Positions 16,422 through 23,905 of a stretch of DNA of 64,000 nt are shown here, piece after piece; position 1 is the first letter of the stretch; every line of letters starts with the position of its first letter. The notes below the pieces were generated by a model, which had not been told where the DNA came from, did no database searches, and saw only the letters and a program-made list of their open reading frames with translations. Source of the DNA: Poindextera sp036272595 (GTDB taxonomy: Bacteria; Pseudomonadota; Alphaproteobacteria; Caulobacterales; Caulobacteraceae); assembly GCA_036272595.1 (NCBI GenBank), contig DATAYM010000083.1, positions 1 through 64,000 of the forward strand, written 5' to 3'. The translations under genes and the position numbers were made by a program.

Positions 16422-16534
16422 GTCTGTCGGCTGGCTCACTTACGCACGTCCCGTGGCGGGAAATATGAACGATGCATTAGCGGGTCGGTAGTCGTAAGGT
16501 AGCCTCGGATACGTAGGTCGGCGACCCGACAGAC
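16422..16534. promoter_or_regulatory. Paired inverted motif in the divergent spacer
   Basis: GTCTGTCGG at 16422-16430 and its exact complement CCGACAGAC at 16526-16534 point towards the genes on either side (small protein at 16376, Crp/Fnr at 16636). A third copy, CCGACAGACAG, is at 9265-9275 before the 68-residue gene. A shared regulator site is possible. The copies are short, so chance is not excluded. Confidence 0.4.
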
Positions 16535-16635
16535 AGCTTCGGCGTTGGCCATCAGCGCGGCGGCTGGTGCGAGATCCTGTCGGCAAAGTGCTTTCGGGGC
16601 GCGTTGGGGACAGCGCGAAGCAAGGCGGCAAGTCG

Positions 16636-17424
16636 ATGACCATTCCCGGTGGGCGGACGGGCAATCATTTTCTCGATCAGCTGCGGGACGAAACCCTCGG
16701 TCTTTTTCGTCCCTATCTGGTGGAGGTTTCGCCGAGCCGCGCCGAGGTGCTGGCGCTTCCGGACACGGAACTCGACTTCGTCTGGTTTCCCGTGACCGCC
16801 GTCCTTTCGGTGGTCACGACGATGGAGGACGGCCAGGACGTCGAGGCCTGCACGATCGGTCATGAGAGCGCCTACGGCCTTCTCAACGCCGTGGGCTCGT
16901 CGGCCGTGATCGACCGGGTCGTGACCCAGGTCGCCGGCCGGGCGCTCAAGATGCCGTCGTTCCGGCTGCGCGCGGCGGCCGCGCTCAGCCCCAGCATCAC
17001 CGATCTGGTCATCCGCCACGCCCAGGCCAACGTGGCCCAGGTCCAGCAGTCGGTCGCCTGCAACGCCCTTCACAGCGTCGAGTCGCGCCTTTGCCGGTGG
17101 CTGCTGATGACGCAGGACCGGACCCATAGCGAGGGCCTGCCGCTGACCCAGGAGTTCCTCGGCTTCATGCTCGGGGTGCAGCGGACCACGGTGACAGCGG
17201 CGGCGACGGCGCTGCAGAGGGCCCGGCTCATCCGCTATTCCCGAGGGCGGATCGAGATTCTCGACCGCGCCGGGCTCGAGGCCGAGGCCTGTGAATGCTA
17301 CCAGGTGGTGCGCGAAAAGTATGCGCGACTGCTGGGCGGGCCGCCGCCCGCCGCCGCCGAAGCCGATCGGGCGGAGGTCCAGACGCCGCTCGGCCATGGG
17401 CGTCTCAAAACCCCGGCGGACTGA
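16636..17424 (+). CDS. Crp/Fnr family transcriptional regulator, second copy
   Basis: A 262-residue paralogue of the regulator at 8480-9196. The N-terminal cyclic-nucleotide-binding fold includes LDFVWFPVTAVLSVVTTMED. The winged helix contains LTQEFLGFMLGVQRTTVTAA as recognition helix region, then RARLIRYSRGRIEILDR. It shares NALHSVESRLCRWLLMTQDR and the CECYQV motif with the paralogue (NQLHVVNTRCARWLLMTHDR, CECYRI). The ATG at 16636 is preferred over upstream in-frame codons because the leader before it is not protein-like. The Pro/Ala-rich tail after residue 235 is extra. Confidence 0.87.
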   Translation: MTIPGGRTGNHFLDQLRDETLGLFRPYLVEVSPSRAEVLALPDTELDFVWFPVTAVLSVVTTMEDGQDVEACTIGHESAYGLLNAVGSSAVIDRVVTQVAGRALKMPSFRLRAAAALSPSITDLVIRHAQANVAQVQQSVACNALHSVESRLCRWLLMTQDRTHSEGLPLTQEFLGFMLGVQRTTVTAAATALQRARLIRYSRGRIEILDRAGLEAEACECYQVVREKYARLLGGPPPAAAEADRAEVQTPLGHGRLKTPAD

Positions 17425-17435
17425 TCCGCGACCGA

Positions 17436-18452
17436 TCAGGCGATCTGGTCCATGCGGCATTGCTCCGGCGCCTTGTCGGGCCGGAAGCGCAGCAGCCGCG
17501 TGCCATGGCGGAAGCGGCCGCCGGAGACGTGATCGAACGACACCTCGGCCACCAGGCAAGGCTTGAGCGGCGTCCACTCGGCGGAGCGCTCGGTCGACCA
17601 GCGGCTCGGGCCGCCCGGCTTGTCGCCGGTGAAGCCTGGGCCGCCTTCCAGCGCCTCGAGCCTTCTGGTCAGCGCGGCCTTGTCGACGGCGGCGAGGCCG
17701 GAGGTGAAACCGACGTGGTCCAGGAGGCCCTGGTCATTGTAGAGGCCGAGCAGAAGCGAGCCGACCACCTTCGCGCCGGTCGCATAGCGGAACCCGCCGA
17801 CGACGCAGTCGGCGGTGCGGATGCGCTTGACCTTGACCATCGCCCGCTCGCCTTCGAGGTAGGGACCGTCGAGCCGCTTGGCGACCACGCCTTCGATCCG
17901 ACCCTCGTCCAGCCAGGCCTGCGCCAGGCTTCGATCCGCCGTGCCCGGCGTGATCGACAGCGGTCCGCCCGCCGCGAAGGCCCTGGCGAAGGTTTCCAGC
18001 GCCTGGCGCCGTTCGCTGAGCGGCAGGGCGCGAAGGTCGCCTCGCGTCGGGGAGAGCAGCATGTCGAACAGGGTGAAGCTGGCGGGCGTCTCGGCGGCCA
18101 GCCGGCGGATCCGGCTTTCCGCGGGGTGCAGCCGCAGCTGCAGCGCCTCGAACGAGAAGCGGCCGTCGGCCTGGATCAGCAGCTCGCCATCGACGATGAA
18201 GGGACCCGCTTGCACGCGGCGCAGGAACTCCGCCACTTCGGGAAAGTAGCGGCCCAGCGGCTTGCCGGACTTGGCCTGCAGCCGGACCTCGTCGCCGTCG
18301 CGAAGCGCCAGGCAGCGAAAACCATCCCATTTCGGTTCGAACCACCAACCGGCGCCCGGCGGCAGCGCCGGCTCCGACCGGGCCTCCATGGGCGCGGTGA
18401 CCTCGAACAGGGCGGGTTTGCGAACGGCCAAGGTTCGGCTGGCGCCTTCCAT
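17436..18452 (-). CDS. ATP-dependent DNA ligase (LigC-like)
   Basis: A 338-residue ATP-dependent ligase that seals nicks or ends through a lysyl-AMP intermediate. Motif I is FEPKWDGFR with Lys41 as nucleophile. Motif III-like FIVDGELLI and FTLFDMLL follow, then EGVVAKRLDGPYLEGER (motif IV) and MVKVKR (motif V). The C-terminal OB-fold is complete. There is no primase or 3'-phosphoesterase domain, so it is LigC-like rather than LigD. Ku is encoded 1 kb away on the same strand, implying a two-protein end-joining pathway. Confidence 0.88.
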   Translation of the reverse strand: MEGASRTLAVRKPALFEVTAPMEARSEPALPPGAGWWFEPKWDGFRCLALRDGDEVRLQAKSGKPLGRYFPEVAEFLRRVQAGPFIVDGELLIQADGRFSFEALQLRLHPAESRIRRLAAETPASFTLFDMLLSPTRGDLRALPLSERRQALETFARAFAAGGPLSITPGTADRSLAQAWLDEGRIEGVVAKRLDGPYLEGERAMVKVKRIRTADCVVGGFRYATGAKVVGSLLLGLYNDQGLLDHVGFTSGLAAVDKAALTRRLEALEGGPGFTGDKPGGPSRWSTERSAEWTPLKPCLVAEVSFDHVSGGRFRHGTRLLRFRPDKAPEQCRMDQIA

Positions 18453-18578
18453 CGTCTGATCGCGGCTCGCTGGCGAGCCGATCGAGCTTTATTCGTCCAG
18501 ATGGCGGCAACGCCGTTCGCCGGATTGCGTTGCGCTCCTTGGAGACACGACGCACGCCGTTCCGCAGAAGGAAGCCCG

Positions 18579-18869
18579 ATGGCCCGCAGGATCAATCCAT
18601 GGCTCCGCGTCGGGATGGACGCTTGGTCGCTTGGACTGGAGGCCTCCTCGGTCGCCGGTCTTCGCGCGCTGAAGATCGCCGCCGGCGGCCCCGCGGCCGA
18701 CGCGGAGGCCCGGCGCATGGTGGCCGAGAAGATCGATGCAGGTCTGGCGTTGCAGGCCAAGGCGCTCTCCGGCGGCCTCGGGCTCAGCGCGCCGAGCGTG
18801 GCCGCCAAGACCTTGAGCCACTATCGAAGGAAGGTCAGGGCCAACCGGCGCCGGCTCAGCAAGGGCTGA
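18579..18869 (+). CDS. Conserved small protein between ligase and Ku genes
   Basis: A 96-residue protein. It starts INPWLRVGMDAWSLGLEASS, then has a regular helical stretch (ARRMVAEKIDAGLALQAKAL) and a very basic C-terminus, YRRKVRANRRRLSKG. The architecture resembles small phasin-like or nucleic-acid-associated helical proteins, but I cannot assign a family. The ATG at 18579 has GAAGGAAG about five bases upstream. It diverges from the ligase gene and precedes the 181-residue gene by 33 bases, probably in the same transcript. Confidence 0.62.
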   Translation: MARRINPWLRVGMDAWSLGLEASSVAGLRALKIAAGGPAADAEARRMVAEKIDAGLALQAKALSGGLGLSAPSVAAKTLSHYRRKVRANRRRLSKG

Positions 18870-18902
18870 CGACGGCCGCTTCGGCTCATCGGGAGATCCA
18901 GC

Positions 18903-19448
18903 GTGGCCAAGGCGGCCCGAAAACGCCTGAAGGTGTTCCAGGCCCAGCTCGGCTTCTACGACACCGTGGTCGCCGCCCCGAGCCAGGCGGCGGCCTTGCG
19001 CGCCTGGGGCGTCCACCAGAACCTGTTCGCCAGCGGAGAGGCGAAGGTCACCGAGGACCCGCAGGCGGTGAAGGCGGCGCTCGCCCACCCCGAAACGCCC
19101 TTGATGCGGGCGGTGGGATCGAAGGACGATTTCGCGCTGAAGGCCGCCAGCCTGCCCGAGGTTCCGGACGCGCCCAAGGTCCGGAAAGCCAAGCCCGCGG
19201 CCAAGCCCAAGCCGGCCGAGCCCGCCAGGCCGCGCGCCGATCGCTCGGCGCTGGACGCGGCGGAAAGGGCATTGCGCAAGCTCGACGAGGCGCGAAAGCG
19301 GGAGGAAGCGGCGTTCCGATCGCGCCAGGACAGACTGGATGCGGAGGCGCAAGCCGCCCAGGCCGCCTATGTGGACCATCGCAAGGCGGCCACCAGCGAC
19401 GTCGTCGAAGCCCGCAAGGCCTACCGCGAAGCCGGCGGCGTGGACTGA
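18903..19448 (+). CDS. Unknown Lys/Ala-rich coiled-coil protein beside ku
   Basis: A 181-residue protein. The N-terminal 95 residues (LKVFQAQLGFYDTVVAAPSQ, AALRAWGVHQNLFASGEA) form a compact domain with a conserved-looking WGVHQNLF. The middle is a Lys/Pro/Ala linker like histone-type tails. Residues about 115-175 form a charged coiled coil (ALDAAERALRKLDEARKREE). It starts at GTG 18903 with GGGAGA upstream. Its stop lies three bases from the stop of ku. A DNA-binding helper of Ku/ligase is suggested only by position and charge. Confidence 0.68.
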   Translation: MAKAARKRLKVFQAQLGFYDTVVAAPSQAAALRAWGVHQNLFASGEAKVTEDPQAVKAALAHPETPLMRAVGSKDDFALKAASLPEVPDAPKVRKAKPAAKPKPAEPARPRADRSALDAAERALRKLDEARKREEAAFRSRQDRLDAEAQAAQAAYVDHRKAATSDVVEARKAYREAGGVD

Positions 19449-19450
19449 AG

Positions 19451-20332
19451 CTATCCGGCCTTGCGCCGCCTGGGCCTTGCCGCCCCGGTCTTGGCCTTGG
19501 CGGCCGGCCCGCCGCCGGCCTTTCCCGTGGCCTTGCCGCCGGCCTTGCCCCCAGCCTGGCCCTTGTCGCCCAGGCTGGCGCGCAGCGCGGCCATCAGGTC
19601 GACGACATTGGTGTCTTCCGGCTCGGCCACCTGGGCGGGCTTGTGGCCCTTGCTCTTGTCCTCGATCAGCGCCTTCAGCGCCGCTTCGTAGCGGTCGACG
19701 AACTGGCTGGGATCGAACGGCCCCTCCTTCTGCTCGATGATCTTCTCGGCGATGGCGATCATGGCCGGATCCGGCGCCTTGTCGCTGATGCCGTCGAAGA
19801 TCTCGTCAGGCGAGCGCACCTCCGCCTGCGAGCGGATGGTGTAGGCCAGGATGCCCTTGCCGCGCGGCTCCAGCGCCAGGATGCGCTCGCGGGTGCCGAT
19901 CACCACCCGGCCGAGGGCGATCTGGTCGGACTTCTCCATCGCCGTGCGGATCACGCTGAACGCCTCCTGCGCCAGCTTGCCGTCCGGGGCCAGGAAATAG
20001 GGGTTGTCCCAATAGAGCCGATCGATGTCGTCCTCGGCGACGAACCGTTCGATGTCGATGGTCTTGGTGCTTTCCAGCCTGACCGAGTCGATCTCGTCCT
20101 GGGTCACCAGGATGTATTCGCCCTTCGAGACCTCATAGCCCTTCACCAGGTCGGCCCGCTCGACCGGGCCGGTGTCGGGGTCGGTGGTGATCATCCTGAT
20201 CCGGTTGTTGGTCTTCGGATTGATCAGGTTGAAATGGACGTCGCCGCCGGAATTGATGGCGGTGTAGAGCGCCACCGGGCAGGTGACCAGCGACAGCTTC
20301 AGGTGGCCTTGCCAGGTTGGACGGGTCGCCAT
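19451..20332 (-). CDS. ku: Non-homologous end-joining protein Ku
   Basis: A 293-residue Ku homodimer subunit that encircles broken DNA ends. The N-terminus RPTWQGHLKLSLVTCPVALY is characteristic, as are KGYEVSKGEYILVTQDEID, YFLAPDGKLAQEAFSVIRTA and GILAYTIRSQAEVR in the beta-barrel arch. After residue about 245 comes a Gly/Lys/Ala-rich basic tail (GGKAGGKATGKAGGGPAAKA), an extension seen in many bacterial Ku proteins that aids threading on DNA. The partner ligase gene is 1 kb downstream on the same strand. Confidence 0.95.
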   Translation of the reverse strand: MATRPTWQGHLKLSLVTCPVALYTAINSGGDVHFNLINPKTNNRIRMITTDPDTGPVERADLVKGYEVSKGEYILVTQDEIDSVRLESTKTIDIERFVAEDDIDRLYWDNPYFLAPDGKLAQEAFSVIRTAMEKSDQIALGRVVIGTRERILALEPRGKGILAYTIRSQAEVRSPDEIFDGISDKAPDPAMIAIAEKIIEQKEGPFDPSQFVDRYEAALKALIEDKSKGHKPAQVAEPEDTNVVDLMAALRASLGDKGQAGGKAGGKATGKAGGGPAAKAKTGAARPRRRKAG

Positions 20333-20397
20333 GTGGATTCCTTGTCAAGCGCCCTGGGCGCGCCCGACTCAACGGCCAGGCCAATGAATCGTTCGCG

Positions 20398-20631
20398 CTA
20401 GCCGCAAGGGGTGGTCTCGCCGGTTTCGACGTCGATCCGAAAGCAGTGCTGGTGGCCGCTTTCGACGTCGAGGACGATGACGCTGATCTCCGGTTCGCCG
20501 GAGGCGTGCGCGTTCTCGAGGTAGGCGACGGCCGCGGCTTCGAAACTGTGCTCCATCACCAGCTTGGCGTGATGCCGCTCTTCATGTCGGCCATGGACGC
20601 TGAACCGGCGGAGGACGACGACGTCGGACAT
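20398..20631 (-). CDS. Small hypothetical protein
   Basis: A 77-residue protein, MSDVVVLRRFSVHGRHEERH at the start, with the stretch EISVIVLDVESGHQHCFRID. It looks like a small alpha/beta protein with several His residues and one Cys, so metal binding is conceivable. AAGGAG seven bases before the ATG at 20631 supports the start; an in-frame extension to 20700 is less likely. An EcfG-like promoter lies 22 bases upstream. No family recognised. Confidence 0.6.
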   Translation of the reverse strand: MSDVVVLRRFSVHGRHEERHHAKLVMEHSFEAAAVAYLENAHASGEPEISVIVLDVESGHQHCFRIDVETGETTPCG

Positions 20632-20652
20632 GCGAAATCTCCTTGGCTCCTT

Positions 20653-20678
20653 AACGCGCGGCGCCGCGATTGGATTCC
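20653..20678 (-). promoter_or_regulatory. Candidate sigma-EcfG promoter
   Basis: Minus strand: GGAAT (20678-20674), 17 bases, CGTT (20656-20653), one mismatch to GGAAC-N17-CGTT. It sits 22 bases before the start of the 77-residue gene, next to ku. Confidence 0.4.
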
Positions 20679-20749
20679 TCAAGTCGTTCGCATCGTCCAA
20701 CCGCTTGTCAATCGACTTGGAGCGCGCGGACCCAACAGGCGCGGGCGCC

Positions 20750-21283
20750 TCAAGCCGCCGCCTTGGCGCCCTGCTTGATCAGGGCGATGGCCGCGTCGGG
20801 GCCTTTGATGCCGAGGCAGCGAAACGCCTTGCCCTCCAGGCGGTCCTTGTTGGTCCAGAACTGCACGAGGTTGTCGGTGAAGGCCTTGTCAAGGTCGGCG
20901 GCGGTCTTGAAGTTGGCGTAGAGGTGGGAGACGATCGCCGCCGCGATCAGGCGGTCGTTGCGTTCGGTCTTGCCGTGCTCCTTTTCCTCGGCCTCGATCA
21001 CGCCGAGCAGGCGCACCTCCAGCAGCGTGCCGGGCGGATTGGCCTCATCGGCCAGCACCATCACGTCCAGCGGATCGCCGTCGTCGCACAGCGTCGAGGG
21101 CACGAACCCGAAGTCGAGCGGGAAGCTCATGCCGTCGGGCAACAGGGTCTTCAGCCGGAACAGCCCGGATTTCGGGTCGTAGTCGAGCTTGCCGCGCCGC
21201 CCCTTCGGGGTCTCGACCACCACGCGGCAGGTGGCGGATTTCGCGTCGAGCTTGTGAGGAAGCTTCGCCAGATTGTGGCCCAT
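20750..21283 (-). CDS. ppa: Inorganic pyrophosphatase
   Basis: A 177-residue class A (family I) soluble pyrophosphatase hydrolysing PPi to phosphate. The metal-binding signature DDGDPLDVMV is present, together with KLDYDPKSGLFRLKTLL and FPLDFGFVPSTLCDDGDPLD, which carry the catalytic Tyr, Lys and Asp residues. The ATG at 21283 gives the usual length; in-frame codons upstream are discounted. It diverges from the GH1 gene, with 145 bases between the starts. Confidence 0.93.
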   Translation of the reverse strand: MGHNLAKLPHKLDAKSATCRVVVETPKGRRGKLDYDPKSGLFRLKTLLPDGMSFPLDFGFVPSTLCDDGDPLDVMVLADEANPPGTLLEVRLLGVIEAEEKEHGKTERNDRLIAAAIVSHLYANFKTAADLDKAFTDNLVQFWTNKDRLEGKAFRCLGIKGPDAAIALIKQGAKAAA

Positions 21284-21428
21284 GGATGCCGCCGCGGCGC
21301 TCCCTGTTTCATCAGTTCCAGGATCATTTAAGCGTTGCCGGCCGGTCTGGGTTCCGGAAGGCGGCGCTTGCGTCGGCGGGAGCAAGACCTGTAGGTGGCC
21401 GCGAACGAAGCAGACGCCGGAGGGGCCG

Positions 21429-22724
21429 ATGACGGATGAGGCGCGCATATTTCCCGCTGGGTTCGTCTGGGGGGCGGCGACCGCGGCCCATCAGGTGGAG
21501 GGCGGCAATGTCGGCTCCGACTGCTGGGCGCTGGAGCACGCCCGGCCCTCGCTGTTCAGCGAGCCGTCGGGAGACGCCGTCGACCAGTATCACCGTTTCG
21601 CCGACGACCTCGCGATCGTCGCCGGGCTCGGGCTCGGGGCCTATCGCTTCTCCATAGAGTGGGCGAGGATCGAGCCGGAGGAAGGCAGTTTCTCCGCGGC
21701 CGCGCTCGCCCACTATCAGCGCTGCATCGACCACTGCCTGGAGCGCGGCGTCGAACCGGTGCTCACCTTCCATCACTTCACGCTGCCGCTCTGGCAAGCC
21801 AGGCGCGGCGGCTTCACCGATCCGCAGTTCCCGGACCGCTTCGCCCGCTTCTGCGAGCATGCGGCCAGGAGGCTGAAGGGCTTTTCCACCGCTTGCACGA
21901 TCAACGAGTTGAACCTGCCGCTCTTCCTGCGCGACGGCGCGCTCGCGCGGCTGGGCTCGGAGCGCGGACGCCCGCGGCTGGAAGCGGCCGAAGCGGTGCT
22001 CGGCGGCGGGGTGGAGCGGTTCTTCCTGTTCACGCCGCCGGAGGCGATCCGCGATCAGGGGCTCGCGGCGCACGCGAAGGGGAGGGACGCGATCAAGTCG
22101 GCGCACCCGGACTGCCAGGTCGGAATCACGCTGGCGCTGCAGGACGAGCAGGCCGAGCCCGGCGCCGAGCCGCTGCGTGACCAGCGCCGCGACGACTATT
22201 ACGGCGTCTGCCTCGACGCGGCCGCCGGCGACGACTTCATCGGCGTGCAGACCTATTCGCGGGTCGTCGCCAAGCGCGACGGGACCGTCGGTGCCGAGGC
22301 CGGCCACCCGCTGACCATGATGGGCTACGAGGATCGGCCGCAAGCGCTGGCGGCGACCTGCCGGTTCGCCTGGGAGCGGACGCGCACGCCGATCCTCGTC
22401 ACCGAGAACGGCTGGGCGGGCGAGGACGACCGCCGACGCGCCGCCTTCATCGTCGAGGCGTTGAGCGCGCTGCATGAGGCGATCGCCGACGGCGTCGACG
22501 TGCGCGGCTACTTCTACTGGTCGCTGCTCGACAACTACGAATGGACGCGCGGCTACGAGCCGAAGTTCGGCCTGATCGGCGTCGACCGGACCACCATGCG
22601 CCGCCAGATCAAGCCCTCGGCGGCGCGGCTGGGTGAGATCGCCCGCGCCAACGGCCTGTCCTCACCCGCCGATGCGGTGACCCCGGTCGTCGCACGGGGT
22701 TCCGGCGCGCCGGTGGGGGTCTAG
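21429..22724 (+). CDS. Family 1 beta-glycosidase
   Basis: A 431-residue GH1 enzyme with a TIM barrel that retains configuration while cleaving beta-glucosides or related sugars. FPAGFVWGAATAAHQVEGG is the GH1 N-terminal signature, YRFSIEWARIEP follows, and the nucleophile is Glu in ILVTENGWAG. The acid/base motif is unusual: TINELN where most members have TxNEP. The C-terminus ends with YFYWSLLDNYEWTRGYEPKF. No signal peptide. It heads the glycoside locus and is followed by an operator-like palindrome. Confidence 0.9.
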   Translation: MTDEARIFPAGFVWGAATAAHQVEGGNVGSDCWALEHARPSLFSEPSGDAVDQYHRFADDLAIVAGLGLGAYRFSIEWARIEPEEGSFSAAALAHYQRCIDHCLERGVEPVLTFHHFTLPLWQARRGGFTDPQFPDRFARFCEHAARRLKGFSTACTINELNLPLFLRDGALARLGSERGRPRLEAAEAVLGGGVERFFLFTPPEAIRDQGLAAHAKGRDAIKSAHPDCQVGITLALQDEQAEPGAEPLRDQRRDDYYGVCLDAAAGDDFIGVQTYSRVVAKRDGTVGAEAGHPLTMMGYEDRPQALAATCRFAWERTRTPILVTENGWAGEDDRRRAAFIVEALSALHEAIADGVDVRGYFYWSLLDNYEWTRGYEPKFGLIGVDRTTMRRQIKPSAARLGEIARANGLSSPADAVTPVVARGSGAPVGV

Positions 22725-22737
22725 GGCCTGTCCAATA

Positions 22738-22765
22738 ACAAACAGTCTTGCCTGACTGTAAAACG
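22738..22765 (+). promoter_or_regulatory. Operator-like site before the esterase-GH106 operon
   Basis: Contains ACAGTC-TTGCCT-GACTGT (22742-22759), a perfect inverted repeat, 45 bases before the esterase ATG. The 28-base window matches the site before the TonB receptor gene (29041-29068) at 19 of 28 positions by hand alignment, both with CAGT-N10-TGTAAA. Confidence 0.5.
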
Positions 22766-22810
22766 CGGGTAAGAGTCGGCTTCCTGGCGAAAATCAAGAG
22801 AGGTCAGCCA

Positions 22811-23905
22811 ATGCCACCGCTCAACCCTCCGGCCGACACCGGCGGCGGCCAGGGCTCGGTCGCCATTGCAACGCCGCCGTCGCCCGACGTCGCCGGCCGG
22901 GGCTATCCGGCCGAGCTCATCCCGCCGTCCGAGGCGGACATGCCGGTGCGCGCCTATATCCCGACGACCATTTCGCCGGAGGCCCAGGCGATCTTCGCCG
23001 CCTATCAGGCCTTGATCATGAGCCCCCGGCCGGCCCCGCCGCAGACGCTCGCGGACTTCGACGCGCTCTACCAGAGCGCCGAGGAGCGAAGCCTCGCGGT
23101 GTCGGAAACCAGGCTGAAGCAGCTTCAGCCCACGGTCGTCGAGACACGGCTGAACGGCTCCCTGGTCTATGAGGTCAAACCCAAGGACTACAAGGACGAC
23201 GGCACGGCCATCGTGTTCGTGCATGGCGGCGGCTTCATCCTGGGCAGCGCCAGGTCCAGCCTCGGCGAGGCGGCCGGCATCGCCGCGATGACTGGAAAGC
23301 GCGTCTACGACGTCGACTATACCGTCGCGCCGCGAGGCAACTGGAAGATCGCCACCGATCAGGTGATGAACGCCTACAAGGGCGTGCTGGAGCTGGGCTA
23401 CGAGGCCGGCCGCGTCGGCATGACCGGCGGCTCGGCCGGCGCCGCCATCGTGGCGGCGACGACCCTGAAGATCCGCGACAGCGGCATGCCGATGCCGGCG
23501 GCGCTGGTCCTGTTGTGCCCGATGAGCGACTTCACCGAGGGCGGCGACACCCGCTACACCCTGATGGAGGCCGACCCGGCCCTGTGGGCGCCGCAGGTGC
23601 GCCCGGGCCTGGACGCCTACGCCGATCCGGCGGACCAGAAGAACCCCTACGTGTCTCCGGTCTATGGCGACTTCGGCAAGGGTTATCCGCCGACCCTGAT
23701 CCAGGGCGGCACCAAGGAGTTCCTGGTCAGCGACATGGTGCGCCTGCACCGCGCGATCAAACGCGGCGGCGGCTCCTGCAACCTCGAACTCTATGAGGGC
23801 ATGCCGCACGGCTTCATGGGACTGATGGCCGAGGCCCCGGAGGGCCGGGAGGCCCGCGCCGAGGAGCTGGCGTTCTGGAACCGCCATCTGCCGGCCGTCC
23901 CATGA
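22811..23905 (+). CDS. Alpha/beta hydrolase, hormone-sensitive-lipase type
   Basis: A 364-residue esterase. The oxyanion motif HGGGF is in IVFVHGGGFILGSAR. The nucleophilic Ser is in MTGGSAGAAIVA. The C-terminal His is in YEGMPHGFMG and the Asp lies shortly before it. No signal peptide is evident, so it is probably cytoplasmic. The ATG at 22811, with GAGAGG eight bases upstream, is preferred over the in-frame ATG at 22748. Its stop overlaps the next start by four bases, so it is translationally coupled to the rhamnosidase-like gene and may de-esterify the same glycoside. Confidence 0.88.
   Translation: MPPLNPPADTGGGQGSVAIATPPSPDVAGRGYPAELIPPSEADMPVRAYIPTTISPEAQAIFAAYQALIMSPRPAPPQTLADFDALYQSAEERSLAVSETRLKQLQPTVVETRLNGSLVYEVKPKDYKDDGTAIVFVHGGGFILGSARSSLGEAAGIAAMTGKRVYDVDYTVAPRGNWKIATDQVMNAYKGVLELGYEAGRVGMTGGSAGAAIVAATTLKIRDSGMPMPAALVLLCPMSDFTEGGDTRYTLMEADPALWAPQVRPGLDAYADPADQKNPYVSPVYGDFGKGYPPTLIQGGTKEFLVSDMVRLHRAIKRGGGSCNLELYEGMPHGFMGLMAEAPEGREARAEELAFWNRHLPAVP

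Noticed and set aside
20371..20396. EcfG promoter for ku
   Set aside because: Reads CGAAC-N16-CGTT, mismatched in the critical first base and spacing; too weak to list.
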